Source of the DNA: Beroe forskalii
Taxonomy: Eukaryota > Ctenophora > Nuda > Beroida > Beroidae
Reading direction: 5' to 3'
Assembly: GCA_011033025.1 (NCBI GenBank)
Contig: WFMF01000282.1
Coordinates: forward strand, 62,001-126,000
DNA length: 64,000 nt
The notes under the pieces were generated by a model. That model saw only the letters and a list, made by a program, of their open reading frames with translations, searched no databases and was not told where the DNA came from. Made by a program: the position numbers and the translations under genes. This document shows, in pieces, positions 33,432 to 46,100 of this stretch; position 1 is the first letter of the stretch, and the number at the start of each line of letters is the position of its first letter.

Positions 33432-33640
33432 AGAATAATTTTGGGAGGTCATAAGAGCGAATTACTGCGGGGGACTCGCGGGAGTCCTCCTTGAGACCTC
33501 CAGGAGTACTGCGGGAGTACTCCCGGAGGACTCCAAAAGGACTCCCGGAGGACTCCCGCAGTACTCCCGGAGTGCTCTCGGGGGACTCCCGGGAGTCTCC
33601 CGCAGTAATTCGCTCGTATGACCTTTTGGTTTTGGGAGGA
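33432..33640 (+). mobile_element. GC-rich foldback with internal ggagtactcc repeats
   Basis: Outer arms gggaggtcataagagcgaat and attcgctcgtatgacctttt pair. Inside, gtactgcgggagtactcccg and actcccggaggactcc units form a nested set of palindromes over about 170 bp. Confidence 0.88.
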
Positions 33641-33772
33641 TCTTTGAGGGACATTAATATTTCCAAATAACACAATCTCACCCGTCTATTTAATTCATGT
33701 GTATCACAACAAAATTATTAATTAAGGAAGATTGGAAGCCTCGGAAATGTTGGTCACAGAAAACGTGAGTAA

Positions 33773-33868
33773 AGCCCGTGTCCGAAAAATTGGCAGTTAT
33801 CAACGTCATCAACTCATTACATTGGGATATCATAGTGACGTCACCTTCGGCGCTTATTTCTGGTGTGA
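33773..33868 (+). repeat. Family C foldback, copy with TGACGTCA
   Basis: gtgtccgaaaaattggcagt to ttcggcgcttatttctggtg, centre tatcaacgtcatcaactcat; TGACGTCA at 33836-33843. Confidence 0.72.
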
Positions 33869-33981
33869 TATGTTAATCTTGTTGGTGATAACATTTGAGG
33901 GTTTGACACGTAGTAATTCCACCAGTCTCTCCCACCCTAATAGCCAGGCCCGTGAGACAGCCAGGGACACAAACTAAACGC

Positions 33982-34076
33982 TGCGTTAGAAAAATAGGCG
34001 GTTCAACGTCATCAACTCACTACATTCTGCTATGATAATGACGTCATCCTACCCGCCTAATTCTCGTGTGCGGAGT
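33982..34076 (+). repeat. Family C foldback, copy with TGACGTCA
   Basis: gcgttagaaaaataggcggt pairs with acccgcctaattctcgtgtg; TGACGTCA at 34039-34046. It lies 115 bases from the previous copy in the same orientation. Confidence 0.78.
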
Positions 34077-36844
34077 ATAGCTGATATATCTGATAAGATT
34101 ACTACTTTCTCATCCATAATCCACCCTCGGCGGATAAATATAATTCTCTGATGATTAGTTACAAAATATTTCTCAGAAACATTAATTTCCATCGGCGATA
34201 AATTTACCAGAGGGTCTCAAGTATAGTTTACTATCTCTTGAAATTTAATTTGTATTACCGTGTGAAAGTAAATTTATATTCCGGTCGCACCATGATAGTA
34301 TGTGTATTTCTGGGAATTATTTCGGAGGGGGCCCTCTGTTCCACTCGCGTTTCTGGGTAAGCTGAGTCATGTTAAATTCTTAGAGAGCTGAGCTTCTTGG
34401 TTCGGGAAATTCACCCTTAATTCAATCTGGCTGTGATGATTAAATAGGTTGATGTCTGCAACTTGAAAAATTAGACCTGAAGTTATCGGGGCTCGACTTA
34501 AAATTCATTTGGGAGTTCATTTCAAAACTTTGAATCCAGCTCCTTTTCGATGGTAAAGGTATTCCTGGGTGATATAGTGATACCTTATTGGCCCTTAAGG
34601 ACAAAAAGGACCTTGAAATTTTTGTTCAAAAGGCCAGTTATTATGAAATGCCAGTTGTATTAAAAGGCCAGTTAATTTTGGTCCAACGAAAGTCGAAAGA
34701 TTTATGACTTGGCTACAGTGTTAAATTCACTTCACTGCCATAATATAACACAGTAATGACCTAAATCGTCATATTTTTCCCCTTTTGGAATTTATTGAGA
34801 ATTAATGGACTTAAGTGGCTACTTCAGAGCAAAGAATTCTTAATCTTGCAACCAATAGCAAAATTTTTGCAAAATGGTTTAGAAATGATTCGTTTCCGTC
34901 TATAGAGCCAGTTAAAAAAGATCCGCTAAATAAAAGCCAATAGCTCAATAGGGTATCATGTACTATGTTGGGCTCGTCTCTTCTGAAATTTAGGGATGCA
35001 GAATTCTACATTTCATTGGAAATGAGAATCAAAACAGGACCGTAAATGCATGAGAAAAACTGGTGGAGACATGGAAATTTTAAAAAAGGCATAAAAGCAT
35101 TAAGTGGCATAGATACCCTCTGCAGGCGCAATTTTTGCAAATTTTAGATTTTTATTGAATTTTGAGCGCTTTTCCAGAATTATACCGACATATTGAGGGG
35201 GAGTGGGGACAATAGACATGTCCCCCAGGAATTATGGGCCTGAATTAGAACCTGTCGGTGTGCTGGCGCCGATGTTTACATTGATAATTGAATTTCGGTG
35301 GATCCGTTAACAATAAATAATGATTTCGTATATTGCCAATTTTCGTGTATAGTACGTAGGACGCGAAGTTTGGAATACGATGTATGTCACGCGCGGAGAC
35401 AATTAGTGGTTGCGCGCGCGCCACGCCGCACACTAAATTCAATAATTGCACCCTAAAGTAGTAAATATATTGCTCGGCATAATATTCTTCTCTCGGCATA
35501 ATATTATACTTCTCTATAAATGTACTCATGTTGAAGCCTACTGTACTTTAATCGAAACAACACACTTGGGAAGAATAGGAATAATGGAGACCGCTTGGTG
35601 TTATGCTAGGCGGTGCTATTATGCGATCGCCCGTGTAAGAGTTGTTATAAGAAAAGTGAAAGGACGTTCTAAAATTTTTGACCCCTTCTTCGGCCCAACC
35701 CCAAGAAGGTATAGCATCAAGAGGCGTATATAGAGGCATATCAGTGGGTTACTTTATGACATTCTTGGCAACCAGCCAACACTGTTCCATAAGGGCGTTT
35801 TACAATTAATCTGCGCTAGACCAGATCTATATAGAGATCAATTGAAACACATTCTGATCAGAACAAACTAAGTATTGTCAGAATTTACAAAATGCATAAT
35901 GCTTATCTCATAATAATTGATTATCTAATCCAATCAACGATCACTAGTAATATACAGGGGTTCTACTTTATCAATTTAATTCACATAAATATAACATTCG
36001 GTCCCAATTAAACGCAATCAGCAAAAAACAATCCACAAAAATCAATCCACAAATTGTAAAAATGACAAATAGGGAAATGCCACTTATTATATTACAGATG
36101 ACAGAGTTGTTTGAATAAGGTTTAAATAGATTTTCCAGCCCCAAATTTAACTTTTGTACAGTGCAACCCACCCATCTTTGCCACCTAAATTTTAGTGCTA
36201 AACTAATTTAATCAGAAAAAAACGTTCGGTCCTGATTACGACATGTTATTGTAACAAATAAAACTACTGTCAACTTATGATAAATCAGAAAAACGCTCAG
36301 TCCTCTGATAAAAGGAGATAAAACCAAGCATTGGAATGTGAGGTATTGCAAGCTGGTATTGTGTACTGTTTAGTCCACTTAAATCAACAAACCACAGTCC
36401 ACTGTGATTTGATCTGTTCATATCGCTGAGTTATTACAACGGTACACTCAGCATACCGGTTCAGTGGCTTTAATCCCCACTCATAATCAGTTCATCCGAG
36501 TTTGTGTGTGACCGCTGGTAAGTGAATTTCAAATATAGTACGGACCTTTTAACCGGTTAAATCTGTCTAGACTCAAGAGCCAGACGCAAACCAGTTCATA
36601 GCCTGTCAACTATTAAACGGACGGGGCACCGCGTGATGCCAGATGCCCTAGTTTATTAATTTTATATATTACCTTCTAAATAAATTAAGAAATTACAATT
36701 AAATATATTGGGCGGGGAAATTAAAAATATATATTCTGCAATTCATTAACACAAAAATTCGCAAAAAAGAGAAAAATATTTTAACTGAAATGAACACTTT
36801 AAAATAATTTACAAGTTCAGCAGGAATTATCGACAGGATAGTTG

Positions 36845-37198
36845 TTACCTGCCCAGGGTTTTAAGGATCTGTACCTTTTCCTCATCCGAATACCTCAGAA
36901 TAGCAATAATAACTTTCAACAGTTGTTCAGTGTGCTCTCCCTTCAGGTATTTCAGCAAAATGTCCTTGAGATACTCGAACTCTGTATCGAGGAGGAACGC
37001 GTCGCTCTGATCGCTTGAAATGGAGATTCTCCCGGGCATTCCTCCCCCGAGGTGGGTTTTACTGGGTGAGGTGGGCTGGAGTTTGAGCGAGGTGGAGTTC
37101 TGGAGGGCTTCCACTTCACGGAGCAGTCGTTGTCGTTCCCGGGAGTTTTCCTCCATTACGCGGTTCATCTCCTCGAGGTGTTGCTGCTCAACGCTTTC
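36845..37198 (-). CDS. Golgin gene, last exon with the GRIP domain
   Basis: Opens ESVEQQHLEEMNRVMEENSR, then a Ser-rich linker (SPSKTHLGGGMPGRISISSD) and the GRIP domain from TEFEYLKDILLKYL to LKTLGR, stop TAA. The final bases GGCAG|GTAACA also look like a donor, so a further short exon is possible; GRIP proteins often have a basic tail after this point. Acceptor cttccag, phase 0 in. Confidence 0.85.
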   Translation of the reverse strand, partial: ESVEQQHLEEMNRVMEENSRERQRLLREVEALQNSTSLKLQPTSPSKTHLGGGMPGRISISSDQSDAFLLDTEFEYLKDILLKYLKGEHTEQLLKVIIAILRYSDEEKVQILKTLGR

Positions 37199-40100
37199 CT
37201 GGAAGAAAGTCGTTTTAATGTTTTATCGGCGTTATATTTAAAGGGCTGTCCATAAAGAACGTCTGAAAAACCTAGAAGCAAATTTACACCCCTCCCTTTC
37301 CCTTGTACGCAATCCAAATTTTCCCATAGAAACTCTTTTGTATGCAAAACTTGACCAGCAAAAACTTGGTCGCGATATATCGATTATTATTCGTCTCGCA
37401 GCGGTTTCATCTCTGACCTGGTATTCTTTGAGTTTGGTGCTGTACTCCTGATTTGCAGCAAACACCGCCTCGTTTCGAGCAGTCTCACTCTCGAGTTTGT
37501 GCCGTCGCACCAGGTTCTCAATATGTCTCTTCAGATCAGATATACTCTCACTGTTCTCTGTGGGAGGTTTTTAAGATGTTAAAAATACTTGGTTCGTCAT
37601 CTGGGTTCATGGAAATTGAGAGATTTTAGGAATGATGCAATGATTTTATCTTAAAATTAATTGATTTTATTCACATGCGATTTTATTTAATTAAAATGGA
37701 ATGAAATCATTAAATTGAAAAAATCAAAAGCAAAATAATTTGATAATTTCTAAAATTGTTACGGATCAAATCGCGGCCCCTCTATAATTTGTAGATTAGA
37801 ATAGCAGCTCATGGCGTCATCACGGAAATAAACCTCCACCCGAACAAACCCCGCCTTTTAGAGCTACAACCCCGCGTTTGGAACCGGACTGTTGCAGTGA
37901 CTGTTGGAACTGCAGTTTTGTGCGCGCGGCGTAATAAAATTAATAACATGTACGCCGCGCAAACTTACACCGCGCAGACAAAACTGCAGTTCGAACTGTT
38001 GTGCGACAAAGTAGGGTTCCTTACCTTTTTGTGAGGACACGTGATCCTGACCGACCATCTCCTCCAGCTCTTTAACCCGACCTTCCAACCTCTCAGTCGC
38101 TTCCTGGGAGAAGTAGGTTAAATATCGTAGTTACGCTTTTCGTGCGAACGTGAAGTAACACGCGCAAAATTAGGCTCCGTAACATGGAGTAATATCGTAG
38201 GTGTCGCGAGTTGTGAGAATGCCCTCTGAAATTTCCAGACGCCCACCAAAAATAAGAAAGTAAAGGATGTTTGCAGACCACTCGACAACCGGAGGGCTCG
38301 AAAAGATAGCGCAAAATTGTGTGCTTTCGACAGAATCTATGAACTTATGTATTTATTGTATAGAAAGTTGACACGCAAACAGGAAATCCGCGAGTATTTT
38401 TCAAGTGGTTTGAAATACCTGGAGGTTCATGTTGTACGCCATCTCTAGGTTGAAAACCACTTCGTCGTGACTACACTTGGAGATGGTATCCCGCTTCAGC
38501 AGAGATATCTCCGTCTTGTTATCTGACCTTATCTTCTGAATTTCCTGCACATTGAAAATACCCGAATTAGATGGTATTTCCAATTTAACAATTAATAAAC
38601 CCCCTTAAGTCACAAAGTTTGAAATACTAAGTATTCACTAAACTGTCCAATTAAAACCAATAAGATTTCCTGATCTCGTGACTTGATAACTTCAGCCTGT
38701 TCACTACACTGCTCCCTCAGCAAGGCACACTTCTTCTCAGAGGATAGTAACTTTGAGGAGTACTCTGAGACAGTAAAATATTAGTTACAGTCCAATTACA
38801 GATCTAAATTACAGACTAAATTGTATTTAAATTTACAAACTACAGTATTGAATTGCTGTAGTTAGGACCGTACATATCTCAGGGTTAGAAAGGCAACATA
38901 ATATCCTACGTTATGTCTGACCGCAATAATAAGTTCGAGATATAACGTAGAAGTTGGTAGGAGTTCCAATAAAAGTTAACAAAATTTATTCTATGTTTGT
39001 CGTATACCCATACACTATTATAGATAAGACTTTGGATTGAAGTATACAGTCACCACGAAACTACACATTGCCCAGGTATCAGTTGACCTCTGAATCTAAC
39101 TGTGCGGAAATACCGCCAAGAGCTGGCCAGAGTTCCAATAAAAGTTAACCTGAGACTGTAACAGTGCACTTAGAGTGGGCAGACTTAACTTCCTCCTGAG
39201 CTGCTCCCACAGACAACTCCAACTTCTTAACTTGGTTCTGTAGACTTCCAACTAGCTGCTCGTCCTGTGATACTGCCTGAAGGGAGATGTGTCGCATTAG
39301 ATACTGCCTGAGGGAAAGTGTCACATTGGAAATAAAACGAGATAATCAAATTTTACAGAGGATACAACTGAGCATCCTGAGTTGTGAGCACATGGTCAAT
39401 ACTCAATAATCACTGGGTGTTACCCTTCGGCCTTCCTTAGATAACTAGTTTGTTAGCGCACAACTTTCTGAAATTTGGTTTGTTTTGTAAAATCAGAGAA
39501 CGTGACGGAGGGTAGCAAAACCCTGGGTAGAAACTGACCAGTATCTTCTCCTGCAAAGTCCTGGTGATCTGCTCCACATTAGCCCTGTGCTCCTCTTCTA
39601 ACGTCCTCCTCACCCCCTCCAACTCCTCCTTATGTCTTCTCTCTCCTGCATCCCTCTCTGAGGTTACCATGGTGACGGATTCTACCAGCTTGTCTCGGTC
39701 ACTTGTCAGGGCTGAGAGTTGGGCTTCAAACTGTGATATGTGGGTGGAGAGGGTGGTTTTCTCTTCTAGAGTACTGCTGAGTTCCGTCTCACGGTCTGAA
39801 ATAGGCGTGGTTAAAAACATAGCACTTTTTGATAATGACTATTGACCTCTGAGGAATATAAAGCTTCATTGTGAGCTATAATTTACTTCAAATAAGATTG
39901 ACTGAAAAGAACTTCATTAACCTGATAAGGATGCCTTCAGCCGAGCTATCTCCTGTTTAAACTGATTGCACAACAAAGACAACTGCTCCTGAGAGTCTGA
40001 ATGTTGTGTCATTTCACCCTTCAGACTGGCGTTCAGAGCCTCCAACTGGGATGCTCGGGTGGCTTCATCTGCCACTTTGCCGTTAAGTGAAGCCACTTCG

Positions 40101-43100
40101 GTTTTAAGTGAAGCCACTTCTTCTTCCAAGCTGACTAATGCTCTCCCTCAGAGATGAAGTGACACGCTCTTGCTCTTCCTGACAAGCTCTACTCTCACTC
40201 AACTCTTCCTTCACTGCTGCCGCATCCTCTACCGTGGTCAGCATTTGCTGCATCAATCCTTCTGCTTCCTCCCTCAACGATTCTGCTTTCTGCTTCCATG
40301 CGTCTGCTTCCTTCTTCAATGCTTCTGTTTCAAACTTCAATTCTGCTGCTTCCTTATTCCGTGCTTCTGCTTCATACTGCAATGCCGCTGTTTCCTTCCT
40401 CAAATCTTCGAGTTCAAACAGCTCCTTCTCTCTGTCCGATCCTTTCGTCTCCTCATTTGCTTGTTCGTGAAGAGAAGCATTTTTCTGCTGAAGATTTGCT
40501 ATTTCCTGCCTCAGTGATTCACATTCTGCCTCCAAATGCCGGGTTCTATCTCCAGACTCTTGCAATTCACATTTCAAACCGTCCATTTCTCTGTTCTTTT
40601 CCTCCTGATTCGCACGTGATTTTTTCAATTATTTCCTCCTTTTCTCCAGATAACACCTGAATTATCTCATCTTTCTCGTTTATCTCCCTCTCAGCTTTAG
40701 TGGTACGCTGTACTAAGTTCATCGTATTTCTCCCTTGCTTCGTTCCCCAGACAATTTCTCAGTTCGGTCTCTTGAGTTGTTAGACGCTCTTTCAACCCAT
40801 CTACCTCAGACGAAGCATCACGGAGCTTCTCTTGGAGTAGTGGGATCTGTTGCTCGTAAGATGTTATTTCTGTCTGGTGCTCTCTGATCTGTTTGTTGAG
40901 AGAATCAATCTCACTCTCTTGCCATTGGATCTTTTGGTTGAGAGAATCAATCTCATTTTCTTGGGATTGAAGATTGACTTTACAAACTGAGAGTTCTTGA
41001 GATAAAGCTGCAGTTCGGGATTCAAGTTCTGATTTCAATTCACTGATTTCCGTCGTCCTGTTATCTCGTTCAGATAAAGTGGTACTTAATTCCGTGGTGA
41101 TACGAGATATTTCACTTTCACGCTGTTTTAGGACTTCTGTCTGCTCATTGATCTTAGCCTCTGCCCTCTTCTTCAGTTCTACTAACTTAACCTGAAAATA
41201 AAACATAACTAAACTTTAAAAACCCGAAGGGCACAACTGGATTCAACAGAAGTTTGATTCAACAGAGGGCGTTAAATGAATAACATGTTTTAATTTTCAA
41301 CCATAAATTGATCACACGAAGGCAATTATAATAATACCTTCAATTGATTTTCCGAGTTTCTGCAGCCTTGCAGATCACTTTGTAACTGACTCATTTCGTT
41401 ACTCTGCACCTCCATCTTCTCCTTCAACTCCGACATTTCTCGTTCTTTCTCCTCCACTACTTTGTTGTCAATTTCCGCCCTACTAGACGACTCAACCTAA
41501 GGTTTTAGTTTATTTTAATACACAGGTTTACAGAGCTATTCATATCACTCAGCAAAAGATGATGTATGATAAAACAGCAAAAACAACAGCAACAAACGAT
41601 AACGTACACGTGTGCAGACCAGTCGATTACAGGAGGGCTCGAAAAAGACACGCACGGAATTAATCTTCGCACGCTAACATTCTACATTGATTCCATCGAG
41701 TGACACAACTTTTTTTTCGAAGCCTCAGGTAATCGAGCAGTCTGCACACATATGCGTAAAGCCAAAAAAACAAACCAACTAAAAACCTGGGCTTGCAGCC
41801 TCACATTCTCCTCCATCTTACTCCTCATGATCTCCTTCAGCTGTTTCTTCTCCTCCACCAGCTTCTCCACCCTACTCTCCAACTCACTCCTGTCTGTCCG
41901 GACAGACTCCAGCTCGGTCCGTGAGGCGTCCAACTCCCCTCGGGACGCGCTCAGCTCGTGTTTCAGAGAGTTTTCCGTTTCCACGGCTGCTTCTAGTTTC
42001 TGCATGTAGGAGGACTGGACATCGGACAGAGAGGTGTTGTGTACCTCAAGTTCTTCAGCGTTCTGAGGTATTGTTACAGTGAAAGTTCGAACTGCAGATT
42101 TATTTGCGAGGCATAAAATAAGATGTCTGAACGCCGCACAAACTTACACCGCGCACGCAAAACTGCAGCTCGAACTGCCACTGTTATTTTAAAAACTGGT
42201 CGCAGTTTACCCACATGACCATTTGACAATGACAAACCAAAGCGTAAGTTTTCATCAGCCAACTCCTGCACTTATTGGTGAATGTCATATGAACCTGTGG
42301 GTAAGCTAATAGCGCCATCAATATTAATGGAGATAAATTAATGCTGCAACCTATAGAACAATCACGTGATCAATCATTCGCTTTAATAAGGGGGCAGTGG
42401 GGTCTTCAGGGTGTCAAAAAGGAGTTTTCGGCTATAAATGATCGAGGAGGATCGTAGCTACCAAAATACTTTAGCTATGAACCTTGGCGAGTAGTTCCTC
42501 GTTCAGCTTGGTAAGGTTGGTCAGCTTTGTTTCCTGTTCCTTGACGTAACCCCTCAGTTTGCCAATAGCTTGACTTGCTTTGCCTAGACCTAGGGCGAAG
42601 AAAATTATAGGACGTTATACTTGACGCATTATAAACTGGCAGACTTCCTCACAAAATTCTGATCAACACATTATCAAATTATGTTATACTGCTAGCCTTA
42701 CCCTCCTTAGCTTTTTGGTGGTTGGCTGACTCCGTTTCCAGCTTATTCTCAAGAGCCCGTATCTGAGATGTCAATTCACTGCACTGCTTTTCCAGAGAGT
42801 CCTGTTTCTTCATTTCATCCTGATAACAAACACAATGAGAACTCGAGGTATGTTACCCCACAAGTCCATCAAGCGCGCAATGCTCCACATTTGGACGGTC
42901 GCACTTGTCTCCTCGCATCCATGGCATAAGAAATAGACGGAATTCGCCCGCCCGACCGTCCATATTCTAGAACACAGTGCTGGTGGGAACCTCGCCCCCG
43001 CTTGAGCTGCAGGAAATATTTCCTTGTGTTTGACCTGTGTCGCCACAACAACTAGTGTCACCCTGCCAACTAACTAAGTACCTGGTGCTGCGCGGCGTAC

Positions 43101-46100
43101 ATCTGGAGGTCCCCCTCGCGCTTCTCCTCAAGTCCCCTCACTTCCTCCCCTCTTCTCCGCTCACTCTCCTCAACCTCCTCCTGACTCTTGCTCAGCTGCT
43201 TGCGGAGTAGCTCGCATGTTGTCTGGGACGACTCCAGGTCTTGTTGTAGCGACATTATACCTGTGGGAGGAAGGGGGTGATGCCCTGGGGAGGAAAGGTG
43301 ATGCCCTGTGGGGCCGGGGGGGGTGGTATCCGCAGGGGAGTTTAACCAGAATTTTCTTGTTTGAATTGGACTTTTGATCGAATCCGAATTTCTGACATTC
43401 GTAAATATGTCATTTGCAAGCTTCCATGAGCATACAGCATAAAAGTTTCATAGATTCTGGTAAATTCCTTGATCACTTTCTGAAGATCGCTTGAACAGAC
43501 ACGATCAGTGTGTGTCCAATGGTAAAATAAACTTACGCGAAGAAAAGTCCGAGGTTTTAGTGATGGTATCTGCCTCAAGTTTAGCGATTGTCTTGTTCTT
43601 TATCTCTAAGTCTGTCTCGAGTTCCTGAAAGGAGTTTAACCTCAATGTTTGCAGTGTAATAAATGAAGTGAGATGCAGTGAGGTGTCGTGAGATGCAGTT
43701 AAGTACAGTGAAATTCAGTGAAATGCATGATGTGAAATGCCGTGAGATGCATCTCACAGAAAGTAGAATGAACTCTGCTTAAAAACAATGTTGTCTTGAA
43801 ACTATAAGGGGCCTGCATAGATGTTGCACGGCATGGCCGCTTTTGCACCACTTTTGCAATTCATCTACTTGATCGATCGACTAACATCTACTCACCCGCC
43901 ATATCAGACATATCCTGACCTTGCCATCGGGACTGATCAGCGCCTTTCGGCACCGATTGCAAGGTCAACATCTGCCCCATACCATACCTTGAGGTTAGTG
44001 ATAATAGCGTTGCTGTCACTCTGGGAGGATTGTAGCTGGTTTATCTTCGTGTTGAGACTGCTAACTTTCTCCCTGTACTCCTCATTCTCTGCTTTGGAGG
44101 AACTCAGCTCTTCCTCGCATATCATCAGGTCTTGTTTTACCTGGTTAGACAACGCCTCTTTAGTCTTTACGGTGACAGTTTGAACTGCAGTTTGCGCGGC
44201 TTAAGTCTGCGCGGCGTAAAGGCATATCAATTACATGCTGTACGCCGCGCACAAAAAATCTGTAGTTCGAACATTCACTGTTAAATTAGTTGAACGCAGA
44301 ATGCTACGTAGTAGTAGTAGTGCACAGTTTTCGAGTCTCATTCGATAACTGATCCTCACAGTGGATCAATAGTTTGAATTATCAGTAACAAGAGCTCAAA
44401 AAGAAGAATTAATTTCGAATTTTCAGTAACCTGTGACAGGAGCTCCTCAATAGACCTGTGTTCCTCGTCAAATCTCTCCTTCATTTCATTGGAATCCTGC
44501 ACAATGGTATCCCTCTCTCTTTCCACAGCACCTAACTGCGATGTTTCAAAAAATTAATACCTAGGTAGCAAGTTTAAAACGTATGATACGATAAAGTTTA
44601 GAAATCAGAAGCTTTTGAAAATCTGAAAATCATGTAAAAATTTAATACCTTCTCATTATTAGAACTGTGCATTGTGTAAGTAACCATTGGTGTTAACCCG
44701 AGGCAGTTGCAAAGCTCACATCAAGACTACAATCAACATTGAACTTATAAGAAACCACATAAAAATGTGATATGTCAGTCATCAATCGTCTATTTTATCA
44801 ACAAATTGCAATTAATTGAGTGAAATCTGGTCGAGAATAGCTACAAATCTGCACAATTCTGTACCTTCTCCAGCAGGTTCTCCTTTTCGTTCTGGGAGGT
44901 CTCTATGATGTGTTTAAGTTCAGATAGAGAGTTCTCCATCTCCTCAAACACACTGGCGTGTGTCTTCTCTACTGTAGCGAGCTGTGTTCTGAGGTCTTCC
45001 ACTTCCTGAAGGGAGTGGTGTAACAAATTCCGTGCTGAATCTACGAAAAACCTAACAACGCAAAGTAACAAAGTAACAACACATAACAACGCAGAACAAC
45101 AGCACAAACTAAAACACTACAACAAATGTGTAAAACATACCCTTTTCACCTTAATCCCTTGATTTACCAAGACACCTTACCCATATCTACCTATAACACT
45201 GACTAATCTACGTGGGATATGATCATCAACTCTTACTGATGGGTTAATACCAAAGGGTAAGAAGCCTATGTTAATTACAACACCAAAACACGCCTAACTT
45301 CACCTTGATGTGCGCGTTATTCTCGGCCCTAACACGCTCCAAGTCTCCTTGTAGAGAAGAGACTGTATTGCTGAGCCCTCCCACTTTCTCACTCAGTCGC
45401 GTGTTTTCTTCCGCGAGCACTGCCGAACCTGACAATAAGTAATATTCAATTAATTTATAATCGATGTTAATTTCACAGTAAAACACAAGCAATTTTCAAT
45501 ACGCGCCAATAATTCTGACCCCCTACTGTAGAACAGCTCCTCCAGTATCTTACCATCGCTGTTGTTGGCGAGGGTTTCCTCTAGTTTAGAGCAGTGTGAT
45601 TTGAGCTCCTCGAGTTCCTTGTCAAGAACCTCTTTCTCCGTGATAACGTTGGTAATGACACTTTCCAGCTGCGTGCACCTGTAGAATGGTATAATAAGCG
45701 GTTACATGTCGAAGTGGTGACCGTATACCGCAACTTACATGGTCGAGGCGACAGCCGAGACTGTGTAAGTTGGATAATGGACGAGGCGTGCCGAGTTCAT
45801 TATCGAAGGTATACGGTCACAGCTGATCATGGAACCGGATTATAATGGTTCGACCGGAAATAGCTGAGACCTACTATTTTCTGACCAAACAACAGTATTT
45901 CTTCTCACTCGGGTCTGACGACCCTCGTCCGGATTCAACGCTTAAGTAGATTTTTGAGTGCTCCTTTATAAAATCAAATTTAATTTTAAGCTTGTTCGCA
46001 CTGTAATTCAATGAAGACCGTATAACCAAACTTACACGGTCGCTAAAACAAGCTTGGGAGGGGTATAACTTTAGGAATAACACACTGCACCTCTGTATAG

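Larger units (their letters stand above)
31060..36840. other. Intergenic space between two convergent genes
   Basis: No coding exon with splice sites or domain content seen on either strand, apart from the repeats listed separately. Frames such as 32293-32706 on + run through a family B hairpin and are not protein-like. The stretch 34.1-36.8 kb looks unique and AT-rich; it should hold the 3' UTR of the golgin gene near 36.8 kb. Confidence 0.5.

Noticed and set aside
33391-33681. Minus-strand frames with RESPESTPGVLRES repeats
   Set aside because: Translation of the GC-rich foldback.
40170-40660. Plus-strand frames rich in Ser, Phe and Cys opposite the golgin exon
   Set aside because: Antisense shadow of a Glu/Lys/Gln-rich coiled-coil exon; no splice or domain support.
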